A stretch of DNA of 64,000 nt from Saxidomus purpurata (Eukaryota > Mollusca > Bivalvia > Venerida > Veneridae): assembly GCA_022818135.1 (NCBI GenBank), contig JAFMSR010000008.1:32445100-32509099 (forward strand). The letters run 5' to 3'. Positions 12,988 through 27,616 of the stretch are shown here, piece by piece. Both the position numbers and the translations under genes were made by a program. Below the pieces are notes generated by a model that was given only the letters and a program-made list of their open reading frames with translations, was not told the DNA's origin and made no database searches. Position 1 is the stretch's first letter, and each line of letters starts with the position of its first letter.

Positions 12988-15900
12988 CACAATCTCAAAA
13001 CAAAGTAATGTTTGAAAATCTGTGCTTGCATGTCAAACATGATTACAGTATAATTTCTGTAGGAAGAAAATACACCGGTATATTAAACAAAAGTGAAGAC
13101 GGATATCTTGACGTACAAATTTAACTTAAACATCTTTATTGTTTTTCTATTAAAGATTTGATTACTTTATTCTATAAACATTTTTAAGAATTCAAGACAC
13201 TATTAAATAGTATTTGTTAGTAAGTATTTATTGCAAATACCTACTAACTGTAAGCTAAAATACACAAATACATGCTCCCGTGCCCTAAATGATTTACTTT
13301 ATAAGTCCAAATTCTAAAACATTTACAAGTGAAATAACTGTGAAATTACATCAATCAATAACAAAGATTGTAAAACAGTGAGATAAGTAACAGTTTGTCA
13401 ACTACATAATGTAAATGTAACAGAAATGACAGCTTCTTAACACAAAAGAGGCAGACAACGAACTAATTTATACATGAAACGCATGATTTTCCGGTTGAAT
13501 GAGTGTAATATTTATTGAAATTAAGTGATAAAGGTCTTGGTTTCCTACCTTAAATCTTGAATTGTCAAACTATTGACATTATTAAATTGCATATATCTTG
13601 ACAATAGTTTAGACTGGAATTAAAACTTTGATTTGTATTATAATTTCTAAGATGGTATTTTTTGAGTTTATCTTTGTTTCAGAGATCGAGCTTCATATGT
13701 ATCATAATAATTATTATTGTGCACCAACTACACTATTTAAATCAGACAGAAATGTATACAAAAACTGGTCGGAAAGCAAGGTTTTTATAGCAACATTAAA
13801 AGAGAGTTTCTGAACTGTAACACGTTTTTATAGTAATTTTTTAATATATACATGTACATGTATCAGTATTATATGCATATAGCAGGGAATATGTAAACCA
13901 TGTAAGCTATGGAATGAAAGACAAGTTTTATTTTCAAAATGAAATATATTCTATGCAGTCGAGTCTCAGACAGAGTAATGAACAATACTTAAATGCATGG
14001 GTATGATGAATTGGACAAGGAGAATGTTAAAAGACCTCGCTGTATTACATCTAACAAATGAACAACGTTTCGGTCAATTGGTCAGCAATGTCCTATGATA
14101 CATGTACGTGTTTTTAGCCATGCGTAAATAATATCCCGATATGTGGACACATTTTACACAGAATATACTATGATATTTCAGTGTTTAATTCAATGTGTAT
14201 GGTTTATACTGTGTGATAAATCAACGTTTTAGGCAACATTTACGACAGACAACCGTTGCAATAAACCCTTTTGATGAATTAGACTTTGAAAAATCCCGAT
14301 GTCTTTATGTGATTTTAGATTAACCAATACGACATATTTCGATGTCTGATATACGTTTCCTCCAAGTTTATTTTAATATGATTTCTTATGTCATTGCTGA
14401 TCACATCTAATACATTTCTCTGGAAGAAAAAAATGTAATTTATCAGAGATAGACACAATTTGAAATATTATTCCTAAAGTACTAACAGACGCAGATGTAT
14501 TCATGGTGTAAAAACTTCGAAACTTAATAGATAAGAATTACTTTCTAGTGTTCGTTGAAAACTGAAAAGTTTTGTAACTTACTCAGTTTTTCTAAAATCT
14601 CCAGGGAGAACATCAAGCTCTCATTATTTCAAAGCTAACATTTCTTTGTTAATGTGATATTTCCGTTCAAAGTGACCATCAAAATTTTAAATAAAACATT
14701 AATCAGTGATTTATACTTCTAGAATGATAAACAGCCATAGTTATAGCCCAATATTAACGATAACAGTTTCATTCATACTGAAGAAGAGGAAATCTGTAAA
14801 TATCTTTTTTGACTATCCTAGTCAAAAATAAAAAATCCACCTTTTCGGTTATGTATATCTTAATTTGTATTTGTCAATAACAAAAGAAAACATGGTAAAA
14901 CTTATTTCTTATATGTTTCTAAAGCATCCACTATGTTTTGGGCATCATTCTTGACTATAAACCAATGTGACCATTTTAAATGGTAATATAACTCACAAAT
15001 GATTATATGAAGCTAGCATTGAGAAGCTTGAACACAACTCTGACTGCCTGATTAAGGGACTTTATTAAAATATAAAAATTCAGAAACAAAACATGCCAAT
15101 AAGATTCAAATCAAATTTTGAAATATCTAGGGGTGTGTAAGCGCCGACCGTTAAACCAAATAGTATTTACATGTATTAACGTAAGATAAAACAGAATGAA
15201 TGACATTCAGTTTAAAGTGAACTAAAATGACTACTAAAAATGCTTTGGTAAAATAAGATATAATATACTGTAACAGTATATGAAATATACAAATTGACAA
15301 GAATATGCTAACAAAGTACAAAACAGAATACATCAATACACTTAATATATGCCATTCTTCGGGTCAAACTAAACTTAACTAACAAGACTAATGAATACGC
15401 CATGGTCAGATGAAATATTATGCAGCAACAGTAAATCAATGTGTTACTGAAACAAACATATAGAAATACTAAGCAAAAATTGTACTGAGGATAAATCACA
15501 CAAATTCACTCCATACATTTATGATACAGGTACCATGTGAATAGAGAATCTAGAAGGATAGTTGTGGGAAGAGCTGAGTTCGTAAAGTGTTTCCTTGTCT
15601 TTGTTTCCAGAAGTAGTTTAAAGAGGATTCAATAGCTCATTGAAGAAGTGGGATGTTTTATACGGCTCAGAGACACCATTTGAGGGGCTTAATGTTAAGA
15701 TATAACACATTTCTAGTGAAACACATACATCATTGTATGGGACATAAAATACATTTATGCTATCAATCACTATCTAGATACTCATACGAAGCTAGTATTG
15801 AGAAAATCATATTTTCGAAAGTGGCTTTGTTACAATGCATACAGTCACGATGGAGTAGGTTATTATGCGACGACAAAAGCACAATTGTACTGTCTTAAAG

Positions 15901-18900
15901 AATGTTTAAAAAACAGTGCCATTTTATTTTCTCAAATGGTACATACTAATTGTAGTAATGAGAAGTTTCCACGAAAAATTCTTCCAACTTCAATTGCTAG
16001 CCATATTTCGATGCTAATGGTCTCCGTTTATTGTGTTGTTCAACGCTGCAGTAAATCGATTGGGATGTATCTTATGACTCCGTGAGGTACATTTGATGGT
16101 TCCTGCCATGCGCTTTGCATGAATTTAATTTAATATACCTTACGTGGTGTATGAATTATCTACTAGAAACAGTTAGTTTTACCTTAGCAAGAAGGTCCCT
16201 GTGTGCCTTTTGATATTTATTTAGTATGTACTGGTTTATCGGAGTAGTAATGAAAATAACTATGGTATGGATCCCTTGGCCATGGCTCAACGAGATTGTG
16301 GGAGGATCGTTAATTAAACCATTTAAAGTTCCACGAATCTTATAGATATATGCATATTAAAATGGTGAATTCACTGATACAGTACTAGAAATATGTTCTA
16401 CTAAGATAGGAACAATCTTAACGTATGCACCTCTATTGAATTTAGGTCGCTTCTTCACGAACATGTTTTGTTACAAAGCCTTGCACCATTTTTGCTGCAA
16501 GGGTTAACAATTATTGAGAAAACTTTTCAAAGCATGACTTCATCGGATTGCACAAACTACTTGTTTTATTTGAGCAAGGCTTCATTTCTTTTATTAAGCA
16601 CATTTTGAAATAGAACACAGGGCATTTGTTGTCGGACTTATCTCTGGTCTGGTGGTTTTTTATTTCGTCATTCCATAGTCTGAATGTTTTTAAGAATATC
16701 CCGTTAGCAGCACAGTTGCAGAAAAAAATAGTTTGAAGATATTTAGCTAGTGATAGCGAAAGTTCGTCTGAAGGCATGAAGAACGAACTTTCCTTAATTT
16801 TATTATTTTGTCAGTGAACCGTATTAAATACCATTACAGCATCAATGTCAATTTTATTTTCTCTTTTTAAGGGATGCTCATAACTGCTGTTGAAAGATCG
16901 AATCGCAGGCTTGTCGGCCACTTTGTTTTGAATGTAGACATATTTAACAGAGTTTCTGTAGCCAATTAGAAAAGGCAAAAGCAATGAGTCTTAAAATGGG
17001 AGACGGTATATACGGGTTACGCTCATGGTATACACGTGTTCATATAAAGAGGCTCTTGACCAATCAAAATATATCAGCTTTAACTGCAAGTTTTAACATA
17101 GAATATTCATGCACATGTTTTGCAAATAACGGTATTTTTTTTGCTACATGTATATGATGTAAATGTTTCGAGTATTCATACTATCCAAAGTGATCCTGGA
17201 ACTTTAAGTGTCACGAGATCAACAGATGGTGGTACACGCATCTTGTATTGACAGAAGTGTCGTCTCGTTCAGCAAGTTGATATCTTGAAATATGCAATTC
17301 TTTGCTTTACTTGTCAGATGAATATCATAAAACGATTCTTTTTTCGACGAAACGTGATGTTCTCACAATATTTTATATCTAGCAGTGAAATGCTTTTAAA
17401 TTGTATGTTTGAGATTGATCCAGGAGTGTAAGTATAAATGAATAAAATTAATGAAAATGTCATTAAACCAATCAATGAAAAGGATATGTTTCAGAAATTA
17501 CACTTGTGGCTTTGCTAAACACAATTATTTTTTTGTTTTTTTGTTTTTTTGTTTTTAATAACCATGTTCAAAAAAGAATTGTCTACATGTGTTTGAGATT
17601 TTAACTGGACACATAATCGGATTTACTAGATAGGCAAACGTTTATTGATACATTCCAGGGTTTATCGAGAAGTATTTGTACAATATACATGTATCTTTAA
17701 CAACGTAACTATGGTTATTTACTGTGGCTCTCGTGTTAAAAAATGACTGACGTCAATGAAAATGTTTAGTCTATGATCAAAAAGGCCACAATAAAGCGCA
17801 TTTGGAGGTCATCTCTAATAACGCTGCATATTAATGATAAGCTCAGAACAGAATTGTCCAATATTTATGGGAGCAAAAATCGAAGACATTCCTGGATGAC
17901 AGCAGAAAAAAGAAAAAATGTCTTCCCTATTTCAAATAAACGTGTGCCCCGATACGTAACATGATGTTGCTATAGAAACGATAATTTCAAAATGAGACAG
18001 AATGTTTTTGCTAAAATCTCATTCTCGTAAAGTTAACATTATCCGTTTCCTTAGTTTAAGCCCCAATATTTTAGATGATGTGATAGATTTCCTGGAACTA
18101 CTAGTACTCGTAATTACACATACTCACTTTCCACGTTGGCTGCTTTATTGTTATAAATCATATCAATGGAGCGATGGAACTGTTGTGAGAAACAATACAA
18201 AACAATTACAAAGCGCTCTTTAAGATTTTTAAAATAAGAAATAAATTAAGGGTTCCTGTTACGTATTAAGTAGATATATTAGAGACAAACACAAGCGAAA
18301 CGAAATGAAGATAAGCTCTCATTTTCCTACAAAGTTTTGTATCTCGTGATAACCTAATTGACGTCCTTTCGATTTGTCCTTAAAAAGCAAATTTAAAGCT
18401 GTATACGGCGTCGTAAAGTCAAGCCGCCACGACCGAACATACAACAGCCATTTGCCTTAATGAATTGGCGTCGCTACACGTAACTGCATTTTACATTTCC
18501 CCTTAAACCGGAATGCTTGGGTCAGTCATTATGCTATTTTCAGCACAATCAAATTACCAGATGAATATAGAACGACTAGTATGTTCGTCGCCCAATTTCC
18601 ATATCGTTCTATTTTTTCCACATAAGAGCACTGATTAAATTGATATGTAACTTTACTAATAATTGAAAATATAATTGAAGAAGAAAATTAATTCATTGCT
18701 TCGACTTTAGAAAAGCTGACATGATGGTAAAATTGACAATCCTTTAGAGTGTTCATATAAAAAGACACACAAAAAAGACATGTACAGTTCCAAGTCTGTA
18801 AAGTTACTGTCTAAACAGGTCAAATGTCTATTCAGTCTACAAAATGTTGCACACGTTTCATACGCAACTTGTTAATAATTTAGTCTAAAATCGCATTATA

Positions 18901-20544
18901 TAGCTTGGGTTTTAATGAAAACTATTTAGTGGTACTTCTTGCTCACCAAATTAACATGTGAATAGCTCGATGCCAATACAACCACATACATAGCCAACAC
19001 TGGTCATTGTATGGACTGTTTTGTATGTGAAGACCAAATTGAGAGAGATATAATATCGGCTTAAGAAGTAATGCTGTGATCACAAAATTACGCAAATAAC
19101 GTCGATGAACAGGTTCTATACATAAGCCAAGAGTACAAGCTCAATTTTTGGTTCAAATGTGATTACATCACAGACTATAGGATAAACTATACATAGTTAC
19201 TGTATCGGATTCGTGAGTGCAATGATGTAATGATTTTGACTGATGGCATATTGAACGTTTAAGAATAGATTTGCTCATAGAAGTTTCCAACAAACAAATC
19301 TATACTAGAGGGCAGTTAAACAGAGTATCTATAAGCAACTTCCCAACATGATAAAGACAATGAAAAACGAATGACTCAAGAAAGCAAATCGAAATGTCTT
19401 ATAATAATGGACCGGTCCATATTTTTCAACATAAAAATGTTGATGTTAAAATTTGTTGGAAGGCCAGCAATAACTTGAATGGCAAAGTCTGAGACTTTTA
19501 AAAATCAAAGAAGTTTAGTAACCTATTTGTATCGATTTTAGTTATTTGTCACCTTATCTAAGAATCTTGTTACGAGAATATCTCAGTTTATATGAAATTC
19601 CAAATTAAAGCATTTAAGCATATCGAAATATTTCTGTCAAATGGGGAAGACGGAAGACATATTTAGGTTATTGTAGCTGCTCTTAAACCAAAGTTTATCA
19701 AAAGGATGTACATGTAAAACCACATATAAAACAATTCTGAGGGGAAAGTATTTGGAAGGGTATATAACTTCATTGGGTCGAGATTAAATATATGAAACCT
19801 TTTTATGTCTAAGAAAAACAGAAAAACATTGAAATAGCAAAACATACATGTAGTAATACAAAGATTTGTTTTAATAAGGAGAAAACCTTTAGGGAAAAGC
19901 GAAATCATCATTTAGATTAAAATAACTCGTACCACAACAAGCTCTGGCAATTGAGTTAACGTGTAATATATTTTTGTGAGAAAAAAAGACGTTGACAAGC
20001 ATATAGCGGCCACTTGCACACAAAGTTCTCTCTACAAATTGCATTTTTGTATATTATTTCATGGATATTGCATGACAATAGTAAATTTCCTTTGAAGCTG
20101 GGATTCCCTTGATCGTAATACATGTATCTACAGCTCATTATTGTGTTCTAAATGCAGTAGCAGGTACTCTTTTTTTCTCATTTGATGAAAATGTGGCTCG
20201 GGTTTGACTAGTTGAATAATCTACTTGTTAAAAAGTTATTCATGTTTGAAGACCTAAGTGGAGTCAAATTTTGTACGTTGAAAATTTTGTTAAGTGATAT
20301 TCTAGTTACATGTATGTACACTCTGATTCGCCTTAAGTTTCCATCACGCGTTTCCATTTCACGTGTAGTGTGCAGTCTTGAAGGTGCAAGTAACATTCCA
20401 TGAATATAATATCGTTGCAAACACACATACATACATTGAATATCCAGTAAATGCACAAACGTTGCATGACGTGGATTAGAAGCTTTTAACTTGTAACAAG
20501 TCTGAATCTTTTTATACAAGTTTTATGCTATTAATGTTAGTAAT
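12988..20544. other. AT-rich stretch without recognisable genes
   Basis: The only clear structure is the T-rich microsatellite near 17528 (listed separately). Two overlapping frames at 15653-15898 and 15798-16085 (81 and 95 codons) lie in different frames of the same DNA, so at most one could be real, and neither resembles a known protein. Minus-strand frames at 16511-16777 and 19663-19911 are also unrecognised. Confidence 0.5.
17528..17557 (+). repeat. (T7G)n microsatellite
   Basis: Runs of seven T are separated by single G residues with a period of 8, for about three and a half units. It is low-complexity sequence with no further function implied. Confidence 0.8.
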
Positions 20545-20770
20545 GGAACCGCGATGGCGCAGTGGTAGCGCGTTCGCCTCAGGATCGAAGGGCCCCTGGT
20601 TCGATTCCTACCATAGCCATGTCGGTAGTGTTCTTAGGCAAGACACAAATAATTCCACATTGCCTCTCTCTCTTCGAGGTTGATTCTATCTGGAATGACT
20701 CTCGAGAGCGATTAATCTAAGTAAGAACTTGTTTTGAAATCGAGAAATAAATTAGTATGTATATAAAAAA
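20545..20770 (+). mobile_element. tRNA-derived SINE, copy 2
   Basis: The tRNA-like head has an A box TGGCGCAGTGG at 20555-20565 and a B box GGTTCGATTCC at 20598-20608. The anticodon arm TTCG...CGAA encloses an enlarged 9-nt loop, so this is not a functional tRNA gene. The central domain (CATGTCGGTAGTG, AGACACAAATAAT, CACATTGCCTCTC) is shared with the copy at 38041. The tail ends in an A-run at 20764-20770. An 8-bp possible target-site duplication with one mismatch (AGTAATGG at 20539-20546, AGTTATGG at 20770-20777) flanks it. R1 copy a begins immediately downstream. Confidence 0.88.
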
Positions 20771-20990
20771 AGTTATGGAACACAAACATTTATGCAAATG
20801 GTGTTTGTATCATGCAAGTAATGGTTCCAATTTTGAGACTGCGGCAATAATAATGAAAAGGCGTTCGGTGCCCAGACATGATTAATTGGAAATAATATCT
20901 TTGTCTATCAAAATGGTACAAATACCAATGGAAGAGAGTCTTATGCAGTGCAATGTCGGTAACTGATATAAAATATCAATAAATCATAAG
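20771..20990 (+). repeat. Diverged repeat R1, copy a
   Basis: It starts AGTTATGGAACACAAACATT. It shares with the copies at 31241, 32677 and 38643 the ordered words TTATGCAAAT, a (C)CCAGACATGATTAA or TCTAGACATG core, ATATCTTTGTC and ATGGTACAAAT. All four copies are on the same strand and heavily diverged. It abuts the 3' end of the SINE at 20545-20770. No coding potential is seen. Confidence 0.6.
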
Positions 20991-22988
20991 TAGTGTCCTT
21001 GATGACACATAAATAAGAATTCTTTTTCTACTAAAATATAGCATTTGCCAAGTTTCTGACAGTGACCAATTACATTATTGCCTTCCGTATTCATGACTTC
21101 TTAATTATTACTGTTTGAACATTGTTGACAGTACGCTATTCTGATGTGTTTGTAAATCTAGGGTATCTGATATTCAAGTATGTATGACTTTAATTTATTA
21201 TGTCTTTGTTGAGTGCAGACACATTACACATTATTTATGAGTTACAGTCTTATATGTACTACTTAGGAGCGAAAGGTCAAAGGTTCGATTTTGAGCAGGG
21301 GTCCGTACGGCCAGTTTTATTTTACTGGTTGATACAATGACAAACAAACACATTGCTCTATTATATATTGAATGAAAATTCAAAATGACAGTAAATTCCG
21401 ATTGTATAAGATAATAGAAAAAATCGGTATGTTATTTCTTATTTGTTCTTCCGTAAATGGCACCTGCATTTGTAATATTGATTGCCAGTCAATTCAAGAT
21501 AAGGCTAGATTATATCACGAAATACCAACAAACTATGACAACGGAGGTTCTGCGACATGTAGCAAAGTCTTGAAATAAAAATATGACAGACACATTTATA
21601 TCAGTCGTCTATATCGTCGTAAGCTACTGTCATTTTGGTGTAAAGTGAAAACTGACTTATGGAAATTTTCTGTCAAATTTAGACGTGTTTCTGAGTTACT
21701 TTACACGGTATAATCAATTAATTCCTTAACCAAGTGATTTATTGCCAAACTGCAAGAAGAAAAGTGTGCAATCCTTATGACACCAAACTATACACAACAA
21801 TTCGTATGTTTATCCTACAGGTTCCATAACGTTTGTTAGACTAAGCGCTGTTTCATGTCAGATGTCACAAATTAATGCACTCACCCTGTACATAGATCAA
21901 TTTTACAAACGCAGTCTCATATCAATATGTTTTAAGTGTATACAACATATTGTAACGTAAATAAACGGATTATTTGAGGCAAAACCAAAATTTAATTCAG
22001 TGCTGCAACATCAGACAGAAGTCAGTCCTATAAGGTCACTTTCTTCAGATTCAAATTTCAATGTTCCTAGTTTATGAATATTTAATCAACGGATGAAACA
22101 ACATTGTCATTCCAAAAGTATTAAGAGATGATTTCTGAACAAAACATTTTAGGAAGACCATGTCTATGTAATTATAAGAACTTACCCGTTACTGAAGAAT
22201 GTTTTGAAAATACCTGTTTAATAAGCACACAATTACGTTATGAAATTGAGACTTATGTAAATAATCTTTACACAAGTCAAAAATGCAAACCTATTGAAGA
22301 TGAATGATGCATATAGTGCGTGTCAATGATGATTTCATGGCATAATTATGAAAAAAACATATCGTCTAATAAACAATGATTTTGTGTTCTGATGCGCAGT
22401 AATTAATCACGAAGGCCGGGGATCTAAGATGATTTTAACTGCACATCAGTACTACAGAATTGTTTATGAGACAATACAACGCCGGAAGGATGTTATTTCG
22501 ATTCTAACATGACCAGATATTACATGTTCAAAAGGGGAATAAATGCAAAGCGTTATTTTCTACGCGGATATTTGTTTAATAACATACGGCACAATATGCT
22601 GAGCAAGTGAACTAATATACTAAAAAAGACTGATTTGCATTCTGAAAATAGTATAGATAACTACATGTATAACGTAAAATACATGTACTAAGATAATAAA
22701 GTAAAAATTAAGTAGTTGAAAATATACAACTAAAACAATTTTGCACTAATTTTTCACGTGTTCTAATTTTAATCACCAGATAACAATTGAAAAGGGAAAT
22801 TTTAAAGATGAATACTCAACAGTTACAATAGATCACTGCCATATGGATCATGTTAATTGGAAATTGGTCACCCGTTCAAAACAGGCATCTCGAGTATCCT
22901 TAGTTGTTATCAAAGCTGACATGATGTATCACATTTTGACCTTTTATTTTATTTTGCAGTGTGTTAAAGATATAAACATGTTTTGAAA
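20991..22988. other. AT-rich stretch, one decayed tRNA-like B box
   Basis: Around 21265-21310 the words GGTCAAAGGTTCGATTTTGAG resemble the 3' half of a tRNA-derived SINE head, but no A box or tail is visible. I see nothing else to annotate here. Confidence 0.35.
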
Positions 22989-23108
22989 ATGGACATACAT
23001 CTTTTAATGCTGTGGGGCTCGTTTTGGGGAGGCTGCGTTTTTGGTACGTGGCATTCCCTGTTTGATATTATTTTTGTTTTAATAAAACACGTCTTTTCAG
23101 TGACTTGA
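22989..23108 (+). other. Short frame with signal-peptide-like start and splice-donor-like site
   Basis: A 39-codon frame starts MDIHLLMLWGSFWGGCVFG, a hydrophobic N-terminus like a secretion signal. Directly after the codons for ...CVF comes GGTACGTG, which matches an animal splice donor. It could be a first coding exon ending at 23043. Against this, the donor-like segment is itself repeated at 56962-56988 next to a SINE, and in part at 30692-30723, so the frame may be accidental. No downstream exon could be identified. Confidence 0.15.
23037..23082 (+). repeat. Short repeat R4, copy a
   Basis: The first 27 bp (23037-23063, containing GGTACGTGGCATTCCCTG) are identical to 56962-56988. The last part, TTCCCTGTTTGATATTATTT and onward to 23082, is identical to 30695-30723. 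Three overlapping exact matches of this length across 34 kb are unlikely by chance in this DNA. The element type is unknown. Confidence 0.7.
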
Positions 23109-26100
23109 TCGAAATCATTGCAAATCTTTATTAGAAATACGTAGCAAATCAAATCTAAATATGACCTTAAGCTACTATTCACTGAAACAATTTTTATGGC
23201 ATCTGTGTCATGTTAATAAATTTGTATTTATTGTAATCTTCTTTACTACACAGAACACCTTTTACAGACTTACTAAATGGCACTGTAGAAGCATTGTTAG
23301 ACTGACAAAAAAGAACGAACCCCGAGAGTATAATATTTGTAATGGAAATATTCAATTTCAGTCCCGACAAAAACGTTTGTTATGTAATGTTTTTCTGAAT
23401 CAGCAAGTAATGAACCCCGAGCGTATCTTTATCCCTCGGTACTCTGCTCATCAACGTTTCTCTTTAGTTTCTGTTAGTTTTTCAAAATGGCATTTAAGTT
23501 CGTTGCATCTGAGTCTCGAAAAACGTCTTTTAATATTATACTTAAAAATACATCAAATACAAACACATTCAAACAGATTATTGTTAGAGCATGTGGCAAC
23601 ATGAAGAAAACAGAACTAAGTTTAGATGATTGAAAGTATATATCGTAGGAGGACCTGTTTCAGTGACTGACCTGTTTCAGCGACCCTTTGAAAGTATGCA
23701 GTGATTTCTAAGTGCAATCTTTTGGATAACTATTTATACCAGGGTTGTGAACTATACCGTTTTAGCTTTTTACAGATTTGGAGAAAAGGTACTGACAGAG
23801 ACAGTTTAATCATTTGGTTGATATTTCCAGGGTAACCCTACTTTTGAGGCCTTTTCTTATTACTTTTTACACTTTCAAGTTGAGATATACTGTGGTAAAT
23901 AACTTAATAGCTTATAGCTTTTTTAATGGAAAAATGGCCAATCTGAGAAGTGGTGATTAACCCTCAGATCTTATATTATTGAAATAAGGTGGCAAATGAG
24001 ATATTGGTTAACAGTTTCTTGTTGCATAATGCAATATAGTATCATTAAATTTTATACAAAAAATCATTATTTTGCCCACTCTTTGAACCCCACCCCTTGT
24101 GCTTCATAGTATTTATATGCGGTGTAACCATTAAAATGAATGTGCTCTGTATCTCATTATAAACAAGGCTCATTCTTTTTATAAATTTTGTTTTGTTCGG
24201 TTTGTGAAAGTCAACATCGAGCAAATGCCAATTACCGGCTATTGCCACTTGTGAAGTAAGGGGTCACTGTAATAGGTACGGCTGGGTATCTGTAATGCAA
24301 AACAAGGATGCTTGTGATAAACAGCACTATATAATTTTGTTGGAATATTTTCCACGTTATTATACATCACGCAGATAAAGGACAGATAACACAATAGTAA
24401 TACATAAAGGGAATAGGTCTTCTTCAAAACATTGGTAATTCCGCCATAAGTACTCTTAGGGTCACTGAAACTGGTACTTCGAGGATAAATAATGTTGTAA
24501 GTCATGAAAATTTGTCATATCGTATATTATTACCTAAATGAGCTACGCAATTCGAGACTGTGGTTACAGAAATGAACGAGGTGTATTTTGGTTATATGGA
24601 GTCGGTATTCTTGCCAACCAGTATCTTGAACACAGTATGCAATTATTGTGACGTACCAATAAGATACTGAATGTATACTACAGACGTTTTAAATGACTGA
24701 CCTTTCGTAGCATAAAACACAGTATCGTATTTACCTTTCAAATGTTCCCCTTTTAAAACGTTACTAGACGACATGCGTTAAGACCTAAATCAAAAGCAGC
24801 ATTTAAATGCAAAAAAAGAAGAAAAAATAGAGATTTGATAAACTTATCGAATAAAGTCCACTAGTACATGTACATGTAAGTCTATGGAAATAATTTGCCT
24901 ATTGGACATTATGGTTAGCCAGGACAAAATTGCAATCGGGACATTAAATTAAAACATTAAGACAGTACAACATTTGATTTCTTAGACGACACAACACAAT
25001 TCATTCCTATTTTCCATTTAAAACATATACATTTAATTCTAAATTTGTATTTATTTAAGTTCTAGTGTTTCTGTCAATAACCTAATATACACATAAACTT
25101 ACTCGGGGGATATTTGAATAATATCTAACTAAAAGCAGGAATAGAAACTAAAATGTCAAAACTTCAAACAGATGCCACTAAATGATTGTAAATAGATTTG
25201 AGAATTGAGACAATGCTTCCATAGCTTCTTCTTTCGTGGCAAAGGTAAAAAGATCTACATACCTCTTGTTATTAAGTACTGTGAAGAAAAATGTTTTACA
25301 CTATTAGTTGTAAGTATTATTGCGGTTTTAGTGATTTTTCATGTGTATGCATTATAAGTATTTTGATGTACACACTTTCAAGTACATGACGTCTACATAG
25401 CATAGACGCATAACACTGTTATTTGTACCATATACTTTGCCTGTTTCAAAGTATGGGACAGAAAAGTATTAAATATGATGGATATCTACCTTTTATATGC
25501 AAACAAACATATGTGGTTAATTTTGTATTTTCAGGTATTTAAACTAAAAGAAATGTATGTATATCTTTCTGTGTTTGATATTTATATTATGGGAACATTT
25601 GTGTTCCCATATGAAATAATAATCTACCTATTCTTGCAAGTTTTAACAAGAACAAAGGCTGAAGAATGATATGTTTACAGTACATGTACATAGCAAAGAA
25701 TATGATTAAATACGCTAATTTGGTCAATTTGAATCACATTATTCTTTTAGTGATACGTTAAACAGTAGCTGATAATATTTCTTACTTTTTTTATTTCAAC
25801 TATTAAATGTTAAAAGATTTAGCATTCACAAACGTGCCTTTAAATTTAATTTAACTGAGAAGCTGCACGCATTTTTAGATTAAACAATACTCTACTTGTC
25901 AAAGGCAATGTATAATTTAATCTTCAGTCGATTGTGTTTTAGTTAGTTTCATCAACATCATATATAGACTGGTAATTTCCGCTGAGGTTTGTAATAGAAT
26001 CCCGTTGATTTGCCATCTTCTACGAAGATAAAGTAATTTTGTGCGAGATCTCACAGTGGAAATTGCATTTTAAAAACATCGTCTGGTGCAGAATTTTAGG

Positions 26101-27523
26101 TAGAAAGTTTCATGTGGTGTTTCTGGTTTCTAAGACTATGTTAAACTTTATAGACTTATTTGCATAACTCACGAATTCACCATGCTGAAAAATAAGGTAA
26201 AGAATACATTAAGTTGTGTCTAACGAATAATTATAAATTGAAAAAAGTCAAATTCTAAAGGTGAAATTTCCCATAACGGCAGTTTCATTTATTAGTATTT
26301 GGCAGAAATCTTTGATTAATGTCACGCATTACAGCTGCATGTAAAGCAATTGAAGCTTGTCGATGACCAAATGTCCTGGTTGTACAATGTACGGGGTCCC
26401 TAAGTTGAGTAACAGATATAGGGAATATAAATTAGTCAGTTTTCGTCCTTACCCCTACTGCACTTCGTATAATATTTTAATGTTTACTTTTTTACATGTA
26501 CAGTTTCACTTGTCTTCTCTTAGGCATTTCAATTACAGTTGTTCCATTTTATCTTGTGGTCTAATAGGGAATTCTATATTTTAAAAAGAAAAGCTTAGTT
26601 CTCTGAGATGAAATACGCCAAACATGGATTAAAGACAGTTATATTGGAAATGTTTCCCGTTGCGGTAGGACTACAGTCATATCAAAATCTAACCTTTCAT
26701 TATTATCGTATATGTATGATGCCAACGAGGAACGGACATACAATGAAGCCGTCGATCAGTTGTTTACAAAAAGCTAAAACGATTATTGACGTGGCACCCA
26801 TGAATATTCCATATCTAACCCATAAATTGATAGTCATTGCCGGACGCAATTTATATTGATATTACACTAATTTAAAATTAATACGTTACATATTTTAAAA
26901 TACGTGTGCATTGATTTCATATCGCATTTACAAATAGCTATAACACTTTTAGTTTAAACATTATTTATTTATGTATAAAAGCATTTACAAATACAATATA
27001 TAATAACAATATTCAGGATTGAGCAATAAGCTGAACGCTTGTATAGAAACTCTTTCCAGTATAATTTGATAACGCGTTTGTATTTTAATATAGGAGTTGT
27101 GGATTCGAGCCTTATGTCTGCGCCCTGTGAAACCGTAATATACATGCTTATTTTTTTCTGTATATATCCGGTAAGCGGGGATAATTGGACATTTAAAGCA
27201 AGAGATTTGAAGGTTTAGGCGTTGACAGAATTATAGTAGTATTCAGACAATTTATTTTACATGTAAGTCCTTGTAGACTGAAAATGTCGACCAAGAAAAC
27301 TTTCAAAGAATGTAAAATTAATATAAACAGCAAGAACAATCGCAGCTTGAGGTTGAGCGTTAGAACTCTGAGTCTACGGTGTCTCGCATAAATGTCAGCA
27401 ATATAAAGGCTACTATACCGCGCTATAACATTGTTTTAGTCCGTACTTAAGTTACATGCAGTGTTTTTGCGTAAAATAACAAAAATGTCTATAAATATTG
27501 GCGAAGATTAGGCAAATGAGTCT
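23109..27523. other. AT-rich stretch with an unassigned 147-codon frame
   Basis: The frame at 23161-23604 is among the longest in the window. It includes a basic stretch (SRQKRLL), but its composition looks like translated AT-rich DNA and I recognise no domain. A 17-bp unit (CCTGTTTCAG...) is repeated twice at 23654-23687. Around 27095-27125 a decayed B-box-like word (GGATTCGAGCC) hints at a SINE fragment. Nothing else can be supported. Confidence 0.4.
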
Positions 27524-27616
27524 CATAGCGATATTTGCCCACAATGCAAGTGATCATAGCGATATTTACCCACAATGCAAGTGATCATAGCGATATTTAC
27601 CCACAATGCAAGTGAT
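27524..27616 (+). repeat. 31-bp tandem repeat, three units
   Basis: Three adjacent 31-bp units begin CATAGCGATATTT and end CAAGTGAT. Units 2 and 3 are identical, and unit 1 differs by one base (TTTGCCC instead of TTTACCC). Near-identity implies a recent expansion compared with the other repeats here. A fourth unit begins (CAT) and stops. Confidence 0.95.

Noticed and set aside
20545..20620. Functional tRNA gene
   Set aside because: The anticodon loop is enlarged to 9 nt, the acceptor stem does not close, and a SINE body follows. The same holds for 38041-38110, 5489-5558 and 54075-54150.
23161..23604. 147-codon frame as a host gene
   Set aside because: No recognisable domain, no clear splice signals or promoter, and a composition typical of translated AT-rich DNA.
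27524..27616. CRISPR array
   Set aside because: The 31-bp units are directly adjacent with no variable spacers, and the DNA is eukaryotic.
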